From the NCBI RefSeq assembly GCF_000219605.1, contig NC_015740.1, positions 496,001-560,000 on the forward strand: 64,000 nucleotides of DNA, in the 5' to 3' direction. The DNA is from Stutzerimonas stutzeri. Lineage in GTDB: Bacteria > Pseudomonadota > Gammaproteobacteria > Pseudomonadales > Pseudomonadaceae. Positions 20,120 through 29,672 of this stretch are shown here, piece by piece. The number at the start of each line of letters is the position of its first letter. Positions within the stretch are counted from its first letter, which is position 1. The position numbers and the translations under genes were made by a program. Under the pieces are notes generated by a model. It did no database searches. It was not told the origin of the DNA and was given only the letters and a program-made list of their open reading frames with translations.

Positions 20120-20287
20120 ATGAAGAAATGGCAATGTGTGGTGTGCGGCTATATCTATGACGAAGCGCTGGGCGCGCCGGAAGAGGGCATCGCCCCCGGC
20201 ACGGCCTGGGAAGATGTGCCGGAAGACTGGGTTTGCCCCGATTGCGGCGTCGGCAAGCTGGACTTCGAGATGATCGCCATCGGCTGA
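20120..20287 (+). CDS. rubA: Rubredoxin
   Basis: 55-residue small electron carrier with one Fe(Cys)4 centre. The four ligands are C6 and C9 (CVVCGYIYD) and C39 and C42 (CPDCGVGK), with the '[10 protein letters not shown]' segment of classical rubredoxins. The rubredoxin reductase gene follows 35 bases downstream, so this is the probable electron acceptor of that enzyme. In pseudomonads such pairs serve alkane hydroxylation or oxidative-stress chemistry; no alkane hydroxylase gene is present here. From memory P. aeruginosa has two tandem rubredoxins at this place, whereas only one is seen here. Confidence 0.96.
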   Translation: MKKWQCVVCGYIYDEALGAPEEGIAPGTAWEDVPEDWVCPDCGVGKLDFEMIAIG

Positions 20288-20322
20288 TTCCGTTTCGCCA
20301 ACCTACCCCATGAGGACCTGAC

Positions 20323-21507
20323 GTGAGCGCACCCGTAGTCATCATCGGCACCGGCCTGGCCGGTTACAACCTGGCGCGGGAGTTCCGCAAGCTGGACCCG
20401 CAGACGCCGCTGTTGCTGATCACCGCCGACGACGGTCGTTCCTATTCCAAACCACTGCTGTCCACCGGTTTTGCCGCCAACAAGGACGCCGACAGCCTGG
20501 GTATGGCCACCGCCGGAGCCATGGCCGAGCAGCTGAACGCGGAGATTCGCACGCACACCCGCGTCACCCGTCTGGACCCGGCGCACCGCCGTGTCTGGAT
20601 CGGCAACGAACCGGTGCCATACCGGGATCTGGTGCTGGCCTGGGGCGCGCAGACGATCCGTGTGCCGGTGGAGGGCGATGCGGCGGATGCGGTCTATCCG
20701 ATCAACGACCTGCACGACTATGGACGCTTCCGTGCCGCTGCCGCCGGCAAACGCCGCGTGCTGATCCTCGGCGCCGGGTTGATCGGCTGCGAGTTCGCCA
20801 ACGACCTGCTGCAGGGCGGCCACGAGGTGGATCTGGTCGCCCCCAGCGAGCAGGTCATGCCGGGCCTGCTGCCGCTGCAGGCCGCCGAGGCGGTGAAGCG
20901 CGGCCTGGAGGGCATCGGCGCGCGCATTCATCTCGGGGCCACGCTGGAGCGCCTGCAGCGCAGCACCGACGGTCTGCAGGCGACCCTGTCCGACGGCTCG
21001 CAGCGGGCCTGCGATCTGGTGGTCAGTGCCGTCGGCCTGCGCCCACGTACCGAGCTGGCCGCCGAGGCGGGGCTTGAGGTCAAGCGCGGCATCGTCGTCG
21101 ATCGCCTGCTCAAGACCTCGGCGGAGCACGTCTATGCCCTGGGCGATTGCGCCGAGGTGGAAGGGCTCAGCCTGCTCTACGTGATGCCGCTGATGGCCGG
21201 CGCACGGGCCTTGGCTAAAACGCTGTTTGGCAATCCGACCTTTGTCAGTTATGGCCCCATGCCGGTAACCGTGAAGACCCCGGCCTGTCCGGTAGTGGTC
21301 TCGATGCCCGCCGTGGGCAGTGCCGGCAGCTGGTCCGTCGAGGCCCAGGGCAACGACGTCAAGGCGCTCTATCTCGGGGCTTGCGGGGAGTTGCTCGGCT
21401 ACGCGTTGACCGGCGCGGCGGTGCAGGAGCGACTGGCGCTGAACAAGCAGTTGCCACCGGTATTGGCGGAACTACCGCAAATTCTGTCGCTAAAGTCCCC
21501 CAACTGA
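20323..21507 (+). CDS. Rubredoxin-NAD(+) reductase
   Basis: 394-residue FAD-dependent pyridine-nucleotide-disulfide-type oxidoreductase passing electrons from NADH to rubredoxin. The N-terminal FAD fold has '[20 protein letters not shown]', the central NAD fold '[20 protein letters not shown]', and the FAD-binding '[10 protein letters not shown]' motif near residue 275. The C-terminal region ('[17 protein letters not shown]') is specific to this reductase subgroup. The start is GTG at 20323 ([11 protein letters not shown]). It follows rubA in what is probably one operon. Confidence 0.93.
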   Translation: MSAPVVIIGTGLAGYNLAREFRKLDPQTPLLLITADDGRSYSKPLLSTGFAANKDADSLGMATAGAMAEQLNAEIRTHTRVTRLDPAHRRVWIGNEPVPYRDLVLAWGAQTIRVPVEGDAADAVYPINDLHDYGRFRAAAAGKRRVLILGAGLIGCEFANDLLQGGHEVDLVAPSEQVMPGLLPLQAAEAVKRGLEGIGARIHLGATLERLQRSTDGLQATLSDGSQRACDLVVSAVGLRPRTELAAEAGLEVKRGIVVDRLLKTSAEHVYALGDCAEVEGLSLLYVMPLMAGARALAKTLFGNPTFVSYGPMPVTVKTPACPVVVSMPAVGSAGSWSVEAQGNDVKALYLGACGELLGYALTGAAVQERLALNKQLPPVLAELPQILSLKSPN

Positions 21508-21656
21508 GCTTGCAGGGCGTCCGCGGGGACTGGCGCAGGTGCTAGCGCCGTGCCATTCTCCATGGGGCTGCCCCAGCCTAGAGCTGTTGCAGCGCCTTTA
21601 GCGCTGTTCTTGTGAACAGTACGGACACAACAACAAAAACGTCTCAGAGGCTCCCA

Positions 21657-21929
21657 ATGCGTAAACCGGAACTCGCCGCAGCCATTGCCGAGAAGGCTGA
21701 TCTGTCCAAGGACCAGGCCAATCGCGTACTCAACGCCGTGCTGGATGAAATCACCAATGCGCTGAACCGCAAGGACAGCGTCACCCTGGTCGGTTTCGGC
21801 ACCTTCGTTCAGCGCCACCGTGGCGCCCGCACCGGGAAAAACCCGCAGACCGGGCAACCGGTCACCATCAAGGCCAGCAATACCGTCGCGTTCAAACCGG
21901 GCAAGATGCTCAAAGACGCCGTCAACTGA
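21657..21929 (+). CDS. HU-family DNA-binding protein
   Basis: 90-residue histone-like protein of the HU/IHF family. N-terminal helices 'MRKPELAAAIAEKADLSKDQANRVLNAVLDEI' are followed by the 'SVTLVGFGTFVQRHRGARTGKNPQTGQPVTIKASNTVAFKPGK' beta-arm region. The arm contains the RTGKNPQTG and conserved Pro of DNA-bending HU proteins. The frame is open 15 codons upstream, but the ATG at 21657 matches the family start. From memory, P. aeruginosa has an HU-like gene (PA5348) beside rubredoxin reductase, so this is a conserved neighbourhood. It is a paralogue of, not the same as, the main HU gene near lon. Confidence 0.92.
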   Translation: MRKPELAAAIAEKADLSKDQANRVLNAVLDEITNALNRKDSVTLVGFGTFVQRHRGARTGKNPQTGQPVTIKASNTVAFKPGKMLKDAVN

Positions 21930-21940
21930 CGCTGCGCCGA

Positions 21941-21962
21941 CCCGGAGCCGATCGGCTCCGGG
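21941..21962. terminator. Perfect hairpin downstream of the HU-family gene
   Basis: A 22-base perfect inverted repeat, CCCGGAGCC-GATC-GGCTCCGGG, 11 bases after the stop codon. No T tract follows, so termination strength is uncertain; it may instead protect the mRNA 3' end. Confidence 0.5.
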
Positions 21963-22071
21963 TAAACCTGACCGACTGGTCTTCCCCGGACCCGTTCGTA
22001 CCCGTCCTTCCCCCCGCCGACCAAGCCACTACAATGCGGCCTTCCTCTCGTACCGGTCGGGACAACACGTC

Positions 22072-22446
22072 ATGAAATTCCGCTTTCTGCTTTGGATGCT
22101 GGGCCGCCTGATGGCCAAGGCCAGCCGCACCAACCCCGAGTTCCAGCAGCAGCTGGGCGACAAGGATCTGACCTTTCAGCTGCACACCTTGGATGGCAAG
22201 GTCGCCCGGCACTTCGTGGTGAAAGACCAGCGCGTCACCAGCAAGCGCGGCCCGGCGCCTGAGCCGGCGTTCTCCCTGGGGTTCAAGGATGCCGCCTATG
22301 GCTTCGCCACCATGACGGCGAAGAACAAGCAGCTGGCGTTCATGCAGGGGATTCAGAACAAGGACATCCAGATCCAGGGGAACCCGGCGCTGGTGATGTG
22401 GTTCCAGGGACTGACCAAATACCTGAAGCCGAAAAAGAAGAAGTAG
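22072..22446 (+). CDS. Small SCP2-like protein, function unknown
   Basis: 124-residue cytoplasmic protein of the SCP-2 sterol-transfer-like fold: 'LTFQLHTLDGKVARHFVVKDQRVTSKRGPAPEPAFSLGFKDAAYGFATM' and 'KNKQLAFMQGIQNKDIQIQGNPALVMWFQGLTKYL' give the pattern of such lipid-binding domains. It ends in a lysine-rich tail (LKPKKKK). The ATG at 22072 is chosen over a longer open frame because the extension has no family character. Homologues are common in Pseudomonas beside the HU-like gene. Its ligand is unknown. Confidence 0.7.
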   Translation: MKFRFLLWMLGRLMAKASRTNPEFQQQLGDKDLTFQLHTLDGKVARHFVVKDQRVTSKRGPAPEPAFSLGFKDAAYGFATMTAKNKQLAFMQGIQNKDIQIQGNPALVMWFQGLTKYLKPKKKK

Positions 22447-22593
22447 TGTCGCCCTGAGCCCGCGATTCGGCGCGCTCATTTCTGGATGTCCGGCACCCGG
22501 CTCGTCAGACCCAAGCCTGCAGGTCACTTGTGGTGGAAAACGCTGCGCGGCTTCCACCCTACCGCCTTCCCGGTGCCAGATTCCTACACCTTC

Positions 22594-23496
22594 CTACGCC
22601 CGCTCCCGCCAAACCTTCGCCTCATCCTTCAGCCAGTCCCGAAACGCCACCAGCCCCGCCGACTCCACCTTGCGCTCCGGAATCATCAGGTAGTACGCCC
22701 GCGTCTCGCTGCGATAGGCGTGGGGATGCGCCAGCACCAGCCGCCCCTCGGCCAGTTCCCGCTGGATCAGGAACGGCGGAATCAGCGCTACCCCCATGCC
22801 GTGCTCGGCCGCCTGCGCCAGCATGGAGAACAGCTCCAGCCGCGGGCCGGTCATGTCGCGGGCGACTTTCAACCCCAGTGAATCGAACCACTGCCGCCAG
22901 GCATAGGGTCGGGTGGTCTGCTGAAGCAGCGGCAGGTGGGCCAGGGCTTGGGTCGTGAACGGCTGACCGTCGCGCAGCAGGGCGGGGCTGCAGACTGGCT
23001 GCAGGTCCTCGGGCATCAGGTAGTGCGCCTCGGTACCGGACCAGTCGGCATCGCCGAAGTAGATGGCAGCATCGAACTCGGTATCGGCAAAGAGAAAGGG
23101 CCGGGTGCGGTTGGTCAGGTTCACCGTGATTTCCGGATGCAGCGCCTGGAAATGCCTGAGGCGCGGCACCAGCCACTGGGTGCCGAAGGTCGGCACCACG
23201 GCCAGCTCCAGGCTCATGGCGCCCTGCTGGCCCATCACCGACAGCGTGTCGCGCTCCACCGCGTCCAGCTGCGCTGCGATGCGGCGGGCGTAGGACTGGC
23301 CGGCGGCGGTGAGCTTCACGCCGCGCCGCGAACGGCGGAACAGCGCCAGGCCGAGGAATTCCTCCAGCCCGCCGATCTGCCGGCAGATGGCGCTCTGGGT
23401 CAGTGCCAGCTCGTCGGCCGCGCGGGTGAAGCTCTCGTGGCGGGCAGCGGCCTCGAAGGCGATCAGCGCGGCGGTGCTGGGAATCTTGCGGCGCAT
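22594..23496 (-). CDS. gcdR: LysR-family regulator of glutarate utilisation (GcdR-like)
   Basis: 300-residue LysR-type regulator. The N-terminal helix-turn-helix is '[46 protein letters not shown]' (about 10-55). The rest is a LysR effector domain ('[32 protein letters not shown]'). It diverges from gcdH across a 174-base region that holds two inverted repeats. The same regulator-GcdH-CoA-transferase arrangement occurs in P. aeruginosa (PA0446-0448, from memory) and P. putida, where GcdR activates glutaryl-CoA dehydrogenase. The function is inferred from that context. Confidence 0.85.
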   Translation of the reverse strand: MRRKIPSTAALIAFEAAARHESFTRAADELALTQSAICRQIGGLEEFLGLALFRRSRRGVKLTAAGQSYARRIAAQLDAVERDTLSVMGQQGAMSLELAVVPTFGTQWLVPRLRHFQALHPEITVNLTNRTRPFLFADTEFDAAIYFGDADWSGTEAHYLMPEDLQPVCSPALLRDGQPFTTQALAHLPLLQQTTRPYAWRQWFDSLGLKVARDMTGPRLELFSMLAQAAEHGMGVALIPPFLIQRELAEGRLVLAHPHAYRSETRAYYLMIPERKVESAGLVAFRDWLKDEAKVWRERA

Positions 23497-23514
23497 TATG
23501 CAAAGACCTCACGG

Positions 23515-23545
23515 GATAAGCCTGACGATGGCCAAGGAGCTTATC
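23515..23545. promoter_or_regulatory. Inverted repeat in the gcdR-gcdH intergenic region
   Basis: GATAAGC at 23515-23521 and GCTTATC at 23539-23545 form perfect 7-base arms 17 bases apart, immediately upstream of gcdR. A second pair, GGTGCG (23571-23576) and CGCACC (23593-23598), lies nearer gcdH. Either could be the LysR regulator's recognition or activation site; neither is a textbook T-N11-A box. Confidence 0.4.
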
Positions 23546-23670
23546 TCGGAATGAGCGAAACGCACAGTTTGGTGCGAAATCCTCGTTTGCGACGCACCGG
23601 TGCGGCGCCTAGGATCAGCTCATCCCGCCCCGCGCCCGCGGTGCCGAAGACAACAAGAGGAGCCTCCCGA

Positions 23671-24852
23671 ATGGCCGGCAAAGCAAGCTTCAACTGGATC
23701 GACCCGCTGCTGCTCGACCAGCAGCTGACCGAGGAAGAGCGCATGGTGCAGGCCAGCGCCGCGCAGTTCGCCGCCGACAAGCTGGCGCCGCGGGTGCTGG
23801 AAGCCTTCCGCCATGAGCGCACCGATCCGGCGATCTTTCGCGAGATGGGCGAGACCGGCCTGCTCGGCGCGACCATTCCCGAAGCCTACGGCGGCAGCGG
23901 GCTGAACTACGTGTGCTACGGCCTGATCGCCCGCGAGGTCGAGCGCATCGATTCGGGCTACCGCTCGATGATGAGCGTGCAGTCCTCGCTGGTGATGGTG
24001 CCGATCTTCGAGTTCGGCAACGAGGCGACCAGGCAGAAGTACCTGCCCAAGCTGGCCAGCGGCGAATACATCGGCTGCTTCGGCCTCACCGAGCCGAACC
24101 ACGGCTCCGACCCTGGCTCGATGGTCACCCGGGCGAAAAAGGTCGACGGCGGCTATCGCCTGTCCGGCAGCAAGATGTGGATCACCAACAGCCCGATCGC
24201 CGATGTCTTCGTGGTCTGGGCCAAGGATGACGCCGGCGAGATTCGCGGCTTCGTGCTGGAAAAGGGCTGGGAAGGGCTGTCCGCCCCGACGATTCACGGA
24301 AAAGTCGGCCTGCGCGCCTCGATCACCGGCGAGATCGTCATGGACAACGTGTTCTGCCCGGAAGAGAACGCCTTCCCCGACGTGCGCGGGCTGAAGGGCC
24401 CGTTCACCTGCCTGAACAGTGCCCGCTACGGCATCAGCTGGGGCGCGCTGGGCGCCGCCGAGTTCTGCTGGCACACCGCGCGCCAGTACGTGCTCGACCG
24501 CCAGCAGTTCGGCCGGCCGCTGGCGGCCAACCAGCTGATCCAGAAGAAACTGGCCGACATGCAGACCGAGATCACCCTGGCCCTGCAGGGTTGCCTGCGC
24601 CTCGGCCGCATGAAGGACGAGGGCACCGCCGCGGTGGAAATCACCTCGATCATGAAGCGCAACAGCTGCGGCAAGGCACTCGACGTGGCGCGCATGGCGC
24701 GCGACATGATGGGCGGCAATGGCATCAGCGACGAGTTCGGCGTGGCCCGGCACCTGGTCAACCTGGAGGTGGTGAACACCTACGAGGGCACCCACGATGT
24801 GCATGCACTGATCCTCGGCCGCGCGCAGACAGGCATTCAGGCGTTCTTCTGA
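23671..24852 (+). CDS. gcdH: Glutaryl-CoA dehydrogenase
   Basis: 393-residue FAD acyl-CoA dehydrogenase that oxidises and decarboxylates glutaryl-CoA to crotonyl-CoA, in lysine and glutarate breakdown. Visible landmarks are the FAD/substrate segments '[18 protein letters not shown]' and '[18 protein letters not shown]', and the C-terminal '[43 protein letters not shown]', where the catalytic Glu lies in YEGTHD. This C-terminal block is typical of GcdH. A GAGGAG ribosome site precedes the ATG. The CoA-transferase gene follows after a hairpin. Confidence 0.94.
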   Translation: MAGKASFNWIDPLLLDQQLTEEERMVQASAAQFAADKLAPRVLEAFRHERTDPAIFREMGETGLLGATIPEAYGGSGLNYVCYGLIAREVERIDSGYRSMMSVQSSLVMVPIFEFGNEATRQKYLPKLASGEYIGCFGLTEPNHGSDPGSMVTRAKKVDGGYRLSGSKMWITNSPIADVFVVWAKDDAGEIRGFVLEKGWEGLSAPTIHGKVGLRASITGEIVMDNVFCPEENAFPDVRGLKGPFTCLNSARYGISWGALGAAEFCWHTARQYVLDRQQFGRPLAANQLIQKKLADMQTEITLALQGCLRLGRMKDEGTAAVEITSIMKRNSCGKALDVARMARDMMGGNGISDEFGVARHLVNLEVVNTYEGTHDVHALILGRAQTGIQAFF

Positions 24853-24859
24853 AACTGCA

Positions 24860-24882
24860 CCCCTCTCCCAGAAGGAGAGGGG
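24860..24882. terminator. Hairpin between gcdH and the CoA-transferase gene
   Basis: CCCCTCTCC-cagaa-GGAGAGGGG, a perfect 9-base stem 7 bases after the gcdH stop. No T run follows. Such CCCTCTCC/GGAGAGGG hairpins are frequent between Pseudomonas genes; here it may only reduce read-through or stabilise the upstream mRNA. Confidence 0.45.
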
Positions 24883-24917
24883 GCTTGCTCCGTCCAATAG
24901 CCTTCGAGGTTTCGTCC

Positions 24918-26141
24918 ATGCCCGGCGCCCTGTCCCATATCCGTGTTCTCGACCTGTCGCGCGTGCTCGCCGGGCCCTGGTGCGGGCAGATCCTCGGTGA
25001 TCTCGGCGCCGAGGTGATCAAGGTCGAGCGCCCTGGCACGGGCGACGATACTCGCCACTGGGGCCCGCCCTATCTCAAGGACCAGCACGGCGAGAACACC
25101 TCGGAGGCCGCCTATTACCTGACCGCCAACCGAAACAAGCAGTCGCTGACCGTCGACTTCACCCGGCCCGAGGGCCAGCGCATCATCCGCGAGCTGGTGG
25201 CGCAATGCGATGTACTGCTGGAGAACTTCAAGGTCGGCGGGCTGGCCGCCTACGGGCTGGATTACGAAAGCCTGAAGGCGATCAATCCGCGGCTGATCTA
25301 TTGCTCGATCACCGGTTTCGGCCAGGACGGCCCCTACGCCACACGTGCCGGCTACGACTTCATGATCCAGGGGCTCGGCGGGCTGATGAGCCTGACCGGC
25401 CGCAGCGATGCGGAGGAGGGCGCCGGGCCGGTGAAGGTCGGCGTGGCGCTGACCGATATCCTCACCGGTCTGTACGCCACCGTTGGCGTGCTCGCTGCGC
25501 TGGCACATCGCGAACGCAGCGGCGAGGGCCAGCATATCGACACGGCGCTGCTCGACGTGCAGGTCGCCTGCCTCGGCAACCAGGCGCTCAACTACCTCAC
25601 CACCGGCGTGGCGCCCAGGCGCATGGGCAATGCCCATCCGAACATCGTGCCCTATCAGGATTTCCCCACTGCGGACGGCGACATCATCCTCACCGTCGGT
25701 AACGACGGTCAGTTCCGCAAGTTCTGCGAGGTGGCCGGGCGTCCCGAGTGGGCGGCTGATGCCCGCTTCGCCACCAATCGCGCGCGCGTTGCCCATCGCG
25801 CCGAACTGATTCCGCTGATCCGCCAGGTCACGGTGTTCCGCACCACGGCCGAATGGGTCAGTGCGCTGGAGCAGGCCGGCGTGCCCTGCGGGCCGATCAA
25901 CGACCTGGCGCAGGTGTTCGCCGACCCACAGGTGCAGCATCGCGGGCTGAGCGTGGAGATGCCGCATCCGCTGGCCGGCCGCGTGCCGCAGGTGGCCAGC
26001 CCGCTGCGGCTGTCCGCTTCGCCAGTGGCGTACCGCAACCCGCCGCCGCTGCTCGGCGAGCACAGCGAGGCGCTGTTGCAGCGCCTGCTGGGCATGAACG
26101 ACGAGCAGATCGCCGGCCTACGCGCGGCCGGAGTGATCTAG
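24918..26141 (+). CDS. CaiB/BaiF family CoA-transferase (probable succinyl-CoA:glutarate CoA-transferase)
   Basis: 407-residue class III CoA-transferase. The N-terminus 'IRVLDLSRVLAGPWCGQILGDLGAEVIKVERPGTGDDTRHWGPP' and the catalytic-Asp region 'GEGQHIDTALLDVQVACLGNQALNYL' are diagnostic. The family uses an Asp-CoA thioester intermediate. Next to gcdH it most likely loads glutarate with CoA from succinyl-CoA to feed GcdH, as proposed for the equivalent Pseudomonas gene. The ATG at 24918 is chosen over a longer open frame that overlaps gcdH. Confidence 0.88.
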   Translation: MPGALSHIRVLDLSRVLAGPWCGQILGDLGAEVIKVERPGTGDDTRHWGPPYLKDQHGENTSEAAYYLTANRNKQSLTVDFTRPEGQRIIRELVAQCDVLLENFKVGGLAAYGLDYESLKAINPRLIYCSITGFGQDGPYATRAGYDFMIQGLGGLMSLTGRSDAEEGAGPVKVGVALTDILTGLYATVGVLAALAHRERSGEGQHIDTALLDVQVACLGNQALNYLTTGVAPRRMGNAHPNIVPYQDFPTADGDIILTVGNDGQFRKFCEVAGRPEWAADARFATNRARVAHRAELIPLIRQVTVFRTTAEWVSALEQAGVPCGPINDLAQVFADPQVQHRGLSVEMPHPLAGRVPQVASPLRLSASPVAYRNPPPLLGEHSEALLQRLLGMNDEQIAGLRAAGVI

Positions 26142-26158
26142 CCTGGAGGCTATCTAGC

Positions 26159-27172
26159 TCAGAAGCCTTCCAGCACGATCTTGCCTTTGGCCTTGCCGCT
26201 TTCCAGCAGGGCATGGGCGCGGCGCAGGTTGGCCGCGTTGATGGTGCCGAAGTGCTCGCCGAGGGTGGTGCGCAGCACGCCCAGATCGACCAGCTGGCTG
26301 ACGCGCTGCAGCAGGTGGTGCTGCTCGATCATGTCCGGCGTCTCGAACAGTGAGCGGGTGAACATCAGCTCCCAGTGCAGCGACAGACTCTTGCGCTTGA
26401 GCTTCATCACGTCCAGCGGCTGGGCCGGATCGTCGATCAGCGCCAGGCGGCCCTGGGGCGTCAGTGCCTCGACCAGCTGGTCGAAATGCTGATCGGTCTG
26501 GGTCAGGCTGGCGACATGGCTGACGCTGGCGAAACCGGCGCGCTGCAGCTCGGCGTGCAGCGGCTGGCTATGGTCGATGACATGATGGGCGCCGAGTTCG
26601 CGGGCCCAGGCCTGGGTTTCCGGGCGCGAGGCGGTGGCGATCACGCTGACCTTCGTGAGCTGACGGGCCAGCTGCAGCATGATCGAACCGACGCCGCCGG
26701 CGGCACCGACGATCAGCAGCTGCTGCCCGGCGCCCTGGCCTTCCACCAGTTGCAGGCGTTCGAACAGCAGCTCCCAGGCGGTGATGGCGGTCAGCGGCAG
26801 TGCGGCGGCCTCGGCGAAGCTCAGGCTCCGCGGCTTGCGGCCGACGATGCGCTCGTCCACCAGATGGCGTTCGCTGTTGCCGCCGGCGCGGGCGATGGAG
26901 CCGGCGTAGAACACCTCGTCGCCGACCTTGAACAGGCTGACTTCGCTGCCCACCCCGACCACCACACCGGCGACGTCCCAGCCCAGCACCTTCGGCTGAC
27001 CGCCCTCGGGCTGAGTGTTGCGGCGTACCTTGGTATCCACCGGGTTGACCGAAATGGCGCGCACCTCCACCAGCAGGTCACGCGGGCCGGGTAGTGGCTC
27101 GGGCAGTTCCACGTCCTGCAGCGCGCGGGGATCGTCGATGGCGAGGGATTCGAAATAGGCGACCGCTTTCAT
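26159..27172 (-). CDS. Zinc-type alcohol dehydrogenase/quinone oxidoreductase family protein (MDR)
   Basis: 337-residue medium-chain reductase of the quinone-oxidoreductase branch. The catalytic N-domain has 'SVNPVDTKVRRN' and 'VLGWDVAGVVVGVGSEVSLFKVGDEVFYAG'. The Rossmann fold carries 'LLIVGAAGGVGSIMLQLARQL', an AAGGVG NADPH motif. The structural-zinc cysteines of true alcohol dehydrogenases are absent, so it probably reduces quinones or enones with NADPH. It is divergent from a LysR gene starting 101 bases away, which is its likely regulator. Confidence 0.85.
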   Translation of the reverse strand: MKAVAYFESLAIDDPRALQDVELPEPLPGPRDLLVEVRAISVNPVDTKVRRNTQPEGGQPKVLGWDVAGVVVGVGSEVSLFKVGDEVFYAGSIARAGGNSERHLVDERIVGRKPRSLSFAEAAALPLTAITAWELLFERLQLVEGQGAGQQLLIVGAAGGVGSIMLQLARQLTKVSVIATASRPETQAWARELGAHHVIDHSQPLHAELQRAGFASVSHVASLTQTDQHFDQLVEALTPQGRLALIDDPAQPLDVMKLKRKSLSLHWELMFTRSLFETPDMIEQHHLLQRVSQLVDLGVLRTTLGEHFGTINAANLRRAHALLESGKAKGKIVLEGF

Positions 27173-27272
27173 GCTGTTGCTCCGTATGGGTTCGGTGGAG
27201 GGGCATGCTCAGCTATTTGACGCGGCGGAAAAACGGGGCGATAAGCGAGGCTCTTTCAACAGGATTTTGAAA

Positions 27273-28193
27273 ATGCTGCGTATCGACGACCTGCAGCTGT
27301 TCGTCCGTACCGCCGACAGCGGCAGCCTTTCCGCGGCCGCGCGCGGGCTCGACGTGTCACCGGCGGTGGCCAGTGCAGCCTTGAAGCGCCTGGAGGCGAG
27401 CCTGGGCACGCGACTGTTCGTGCGCTCCACCCGCAGCCTTCGTCTGACCGCCGAGGGCGAGGCGTATCTGCTGCATGCCCGGGCAGCACTGGCCAGCCTG
27501 CACGAGGGTGCCCAGGCGCTCGCTGGCGGGCGCGAGGCGATCAGCGGCGTGCTGCAGCTGTCGGCGCCGTCCGACTTCGGGCGCAACGTTCTGCTGCCCT
27601 GGCTCGACGAATTCCAGGCGAGCCATCCGCAATTGCAGCTGCGCCTGCTGCTGGGCGACGGGTTGACCGACCTGTTCCGCCAGCCGGTGGACCTGGTCCT
27701 GCGTTACGGCGAGCCGCAGGATTCGAGCCTGGTGGCGCTACCGGTGGCGGCCGGCAATCGCCGGGTGCTGTGCGCCTCACCGGCCTACCTGCAGCGCCAT
27801 GGCGCGCCGCAGCGGCTGGACGAACTGGCCGGGCACAACTGCCTGCGCTTCATGCTCGCCGGACGCGTGCACGACCGCTGGTGCTTTCAGGAGGGCCGCC
27901 GGGTGCGCACCGTGCAGGTAAGCGGTGATCGGGTCAGCGACGATGCCGACGTGGTGCGACGTTGGGCGCTGGCCGGCGGTGGGCTGGCCTACAAGTCCTG
28001 GCTGGATATCGCCGACGACGTGGCCGCGGGCCGTCTACAGGTGTTGTTGCCAGACTGTCTCGGCGAGGCGGCGCCCTTGACCCTGCTCTGCGCCCATCGC
28101 GCGCAGTTGAGCAAACCGGTGCGGCTGCTGCATGAACATCTGCAGACGCGTTGCAAGGCGCTGCTGGTGCGCGCGCCCTGGCGGAAGCTGTAG
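27273..28193 (+). CDS. LysR-family transcriptional regulator
   Basis: 306-residue LysR-type regulator of the subgroup beginning 'MLRIDDLQLFVRTADSGSLSAAARGLDVSPAVASAALKRLEASLGTRLFVRSTRSLRLT'. The helix-turn-helix occupies about residues 5-62. The effector domain starts near 'ISGVLQLSAPSDFGRNVLLPWLDEFQASHPQLQLRLLLGDG'. It sits divergently beside the MDR oxidoreductase gene, a common arrangement in which such regulators control a quinone or aldehyde reductase. The ATG at 27273, with an AGGA-type site upstream, is preferred over the longer open frame. Confidence 0.88.
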   Translation: MLRIDDLQLFVRTADSGSLSAAARGLDVSPAVASAALKRLEASLGTRLFVRSTRSLRLTAEGEAYLLHARAALASLHEGAQALAGGREAISGVLQLSAPSDFGRNVLLPWLDEFQASHPQLQLRLLLGDGLTDLFRQPVDLVLRYGEPQDSSLVALPVAAGNRRVLCASPAYLQRHGAPQRLDELAGHNCLRFMLAGRVHDRWCFQEGRRVRTVQVSGDRVSDDADVVRRWALAGGGLAYKSWLDIADDVAAGRLQVLLPDCLGEAAPLTLLCAHRAQLSKPVRLLHEHLQTRCKALLVRAPWRKL

Positions 28194-28296
28194 CTCGTTT
28201 TGAGCCACAGCCAGGCACGTTCGTTGCCGGCCTGAACTCTTATGGCGTTTGGCTATTCTTATCTGAGTACTGGTTAACACAATGGACAGGCGCATC

Positions 28297-28905
28297 ATGC
28301 ATACGCAGCGTTTTCGCTACACCTGGCAACTGACGGTTGTCGTCCTCATGTCCTGGCTGCTGGCCGGCTGCGGGATCAACAACATCCCCCGCTATGACGA
28401 GCAGGTGAAATCCGCCTGGTCGCAGGTAGAGAACCAATATCAGCGGCGTGCCGACCTGATTCCCAACCTGGTTGAAACGGTCAAGGGCTTCGCTCGTCAG
28501 GAGCAGGAAACCCTCACCGCGGTGGTGGAAGCGCGGGCCAAGGCCACGTCGATTCAGGTCGATGCCAGCACCCTGGATGATCCGCAGAAGCTGCAGCAGT
28601 TCCAACAGGCGCAGAATCAGCTGACCGGCGCCCTGAGCCGGCTGATGGCGGTATCCGAGCGCTATCCGGAGCTCAAATCCAATCAGAACTTCCTCGCCCT
28701 GCAATCGCAGCTCGAAGGCACCGAGAACCGCATTGCGGTGGCCCGGCGTGATTTCATCGCGGCGGTAGAGCGCTATAACACCGAGATCCGCACCTTCCCT
28801 GGCCGCATCTGGCACACGCTGATGTACAGCGACATGCCGATTCGCGAGAACTTCGAGGCGACGGCCGAGAACGCCGAGCAGGCGCCGCAAGTGCAGTTTC
28901 AATGA
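28297..28905 (+). CDS. LemA family lipoprotein
   Basis: 202-residue LemA-family protein. The N-terminus has a lipoprotein signal ending in LLAGC, so it is likely anchored in the envelope. The LemA signature 'SAWSQVENQYQRRADLIPNLVETVKGFARQEQETLTAVVEARAKA' follows, then long helices ('RLMAVSERYPELKSNQNFLALQSQLEGTENRIAVARRDFIAAVERYN'). An ATG 5 codons earlier is in frame; the one at 28297 has a better-spaced AGG site. It forms a three-gene unit with two TPM-domain genes, the first overlapping by four bases. Confidence 0.9.
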   Translation: MHTQRFRYTWQLTVVVLMSWLLAGCGINNIPRYDEQVKSAWSQVENQYQRRADLIPNLVETVKGFARQEQETLTAVVEARAKATSIQVDASTLDDPQKLQQFQQAQNQLTGALSRLMAVSERYPELKSNQNFLALQSQLEGTENRIAVARRDFIAAVERYNTEIRTFPGRIWHTLMYSDMPIRENFEATAENAEQAPQVQFQ

Positions 28906-29654
28906 CGCGCCGGTTTCCGCTGCTGCTGGCCCTGCTGCTCTGGGCCGGCAGCCTGTTCGCGCAGCAGGCCGAGCTGCCGGCGCTGACCGGTCGCGTGGTC
29001 GATCGCGCCGAATTGCTCGATACCCAGGCCGAGGCGCGCCTGACCAGCATGCTGGCGGCCCACGAGCAGGCCACCGGCGAGCAGGTGGTGGTGGTCACCG
29101 TACCGGACCTGGGCGGGCGCAGCATCGAGGAATTCGGCCTGGAGCTGGGTCGCACCTGGGGTATCGGGCAGGAGGGCGAGGACAACGGCGCACTGCTGAT
29201 CGTCGCCCGTGACGACCGCAAGATCCGCATCGAGGTCGGCTACGGGCTGGAGGATCGCCTGACCGACGCGCAGTCTTCGGTGATCATCAACCGGGTCATC
29301 GCGCCGGCCTTCCAGCGCGGCGACTTCACGGCCGGCATCACCGAAGGCACGCAGGCGATCATCACCGTGCTCGGCGGCGATCCGCTGCCGGCGGAGCTGC
29401 GGCCGGTCATGCCGATGGGCCAGCAGGAACCCGGTGGCTTCGGCGTGCTGGCGTTCTTCCTGATGCTGGTGGCGATCTTCGTGCTCGGCGGTGGCCGTGG
29501 CGGTCGCGGCGGTGGACGTCGCGCCCTGCTGCTCGGCGCGCTGCTCGGTGGCATGGGGCGCGGAGGCGGCTTTGGCGGTGGCGGTTTCGGCGGCGGAGGC
29601 TTCGGTGGAGGCGGTGGTGGCTTCGGTGGCGGCGGCGCTTCCGGTGGCTGGTAA
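28902..29654 (+). CDS. TPM-domain envelope protein with glycine-rich C-terminus (YgcG-like)
   Basis: 250-residue protein with a signal peptide (MTRRFPLLLALLLWAGSLFA), a TPM phosphatase-fold domain (about 25-155; 'LTGRVVDRAELLDTQAEARLTSMLAAHEQATGEQVVVVTVPDLGGRSIEEFG'), a membrane helix ('GVLAFFLMLVAIFVLGG'), and a tail made almost only of Gly with Phe and Arg. This is the LemA-associated YgcG/TPM architecture. Its ATG overlaps the lemA stop (ATGA), showing coupled translation. Its biochemical role is unknown. The Gly-rich tail may anchor or multimerise the protein in the envelope. Confidence 0.88.
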   Translation: MTRRFPLLLALLLWAGSLFAQQAELPALTGRVVDRAELLDTQAEARLTSMLAAHEQATGEQVVVVTVPDLGGRSIEEFGLELGRTWGIGQEGEDNGALLIVARDDRKIRIEVGYGLEDRLTDAQSSVIINRVIAPAFQRGDFTAGITEGTQAIITVLGGDPLPAELRPVMPMGQQEPGGFGVLAFFLMLVAIFVLGGGRGGRGGGRRALLLGALLGGMGRGGGFGGGGFGGGGFGGGGGGFGGGGASGGW

Positions 29655-29672
29655 ACGGACGATGGACGAACG

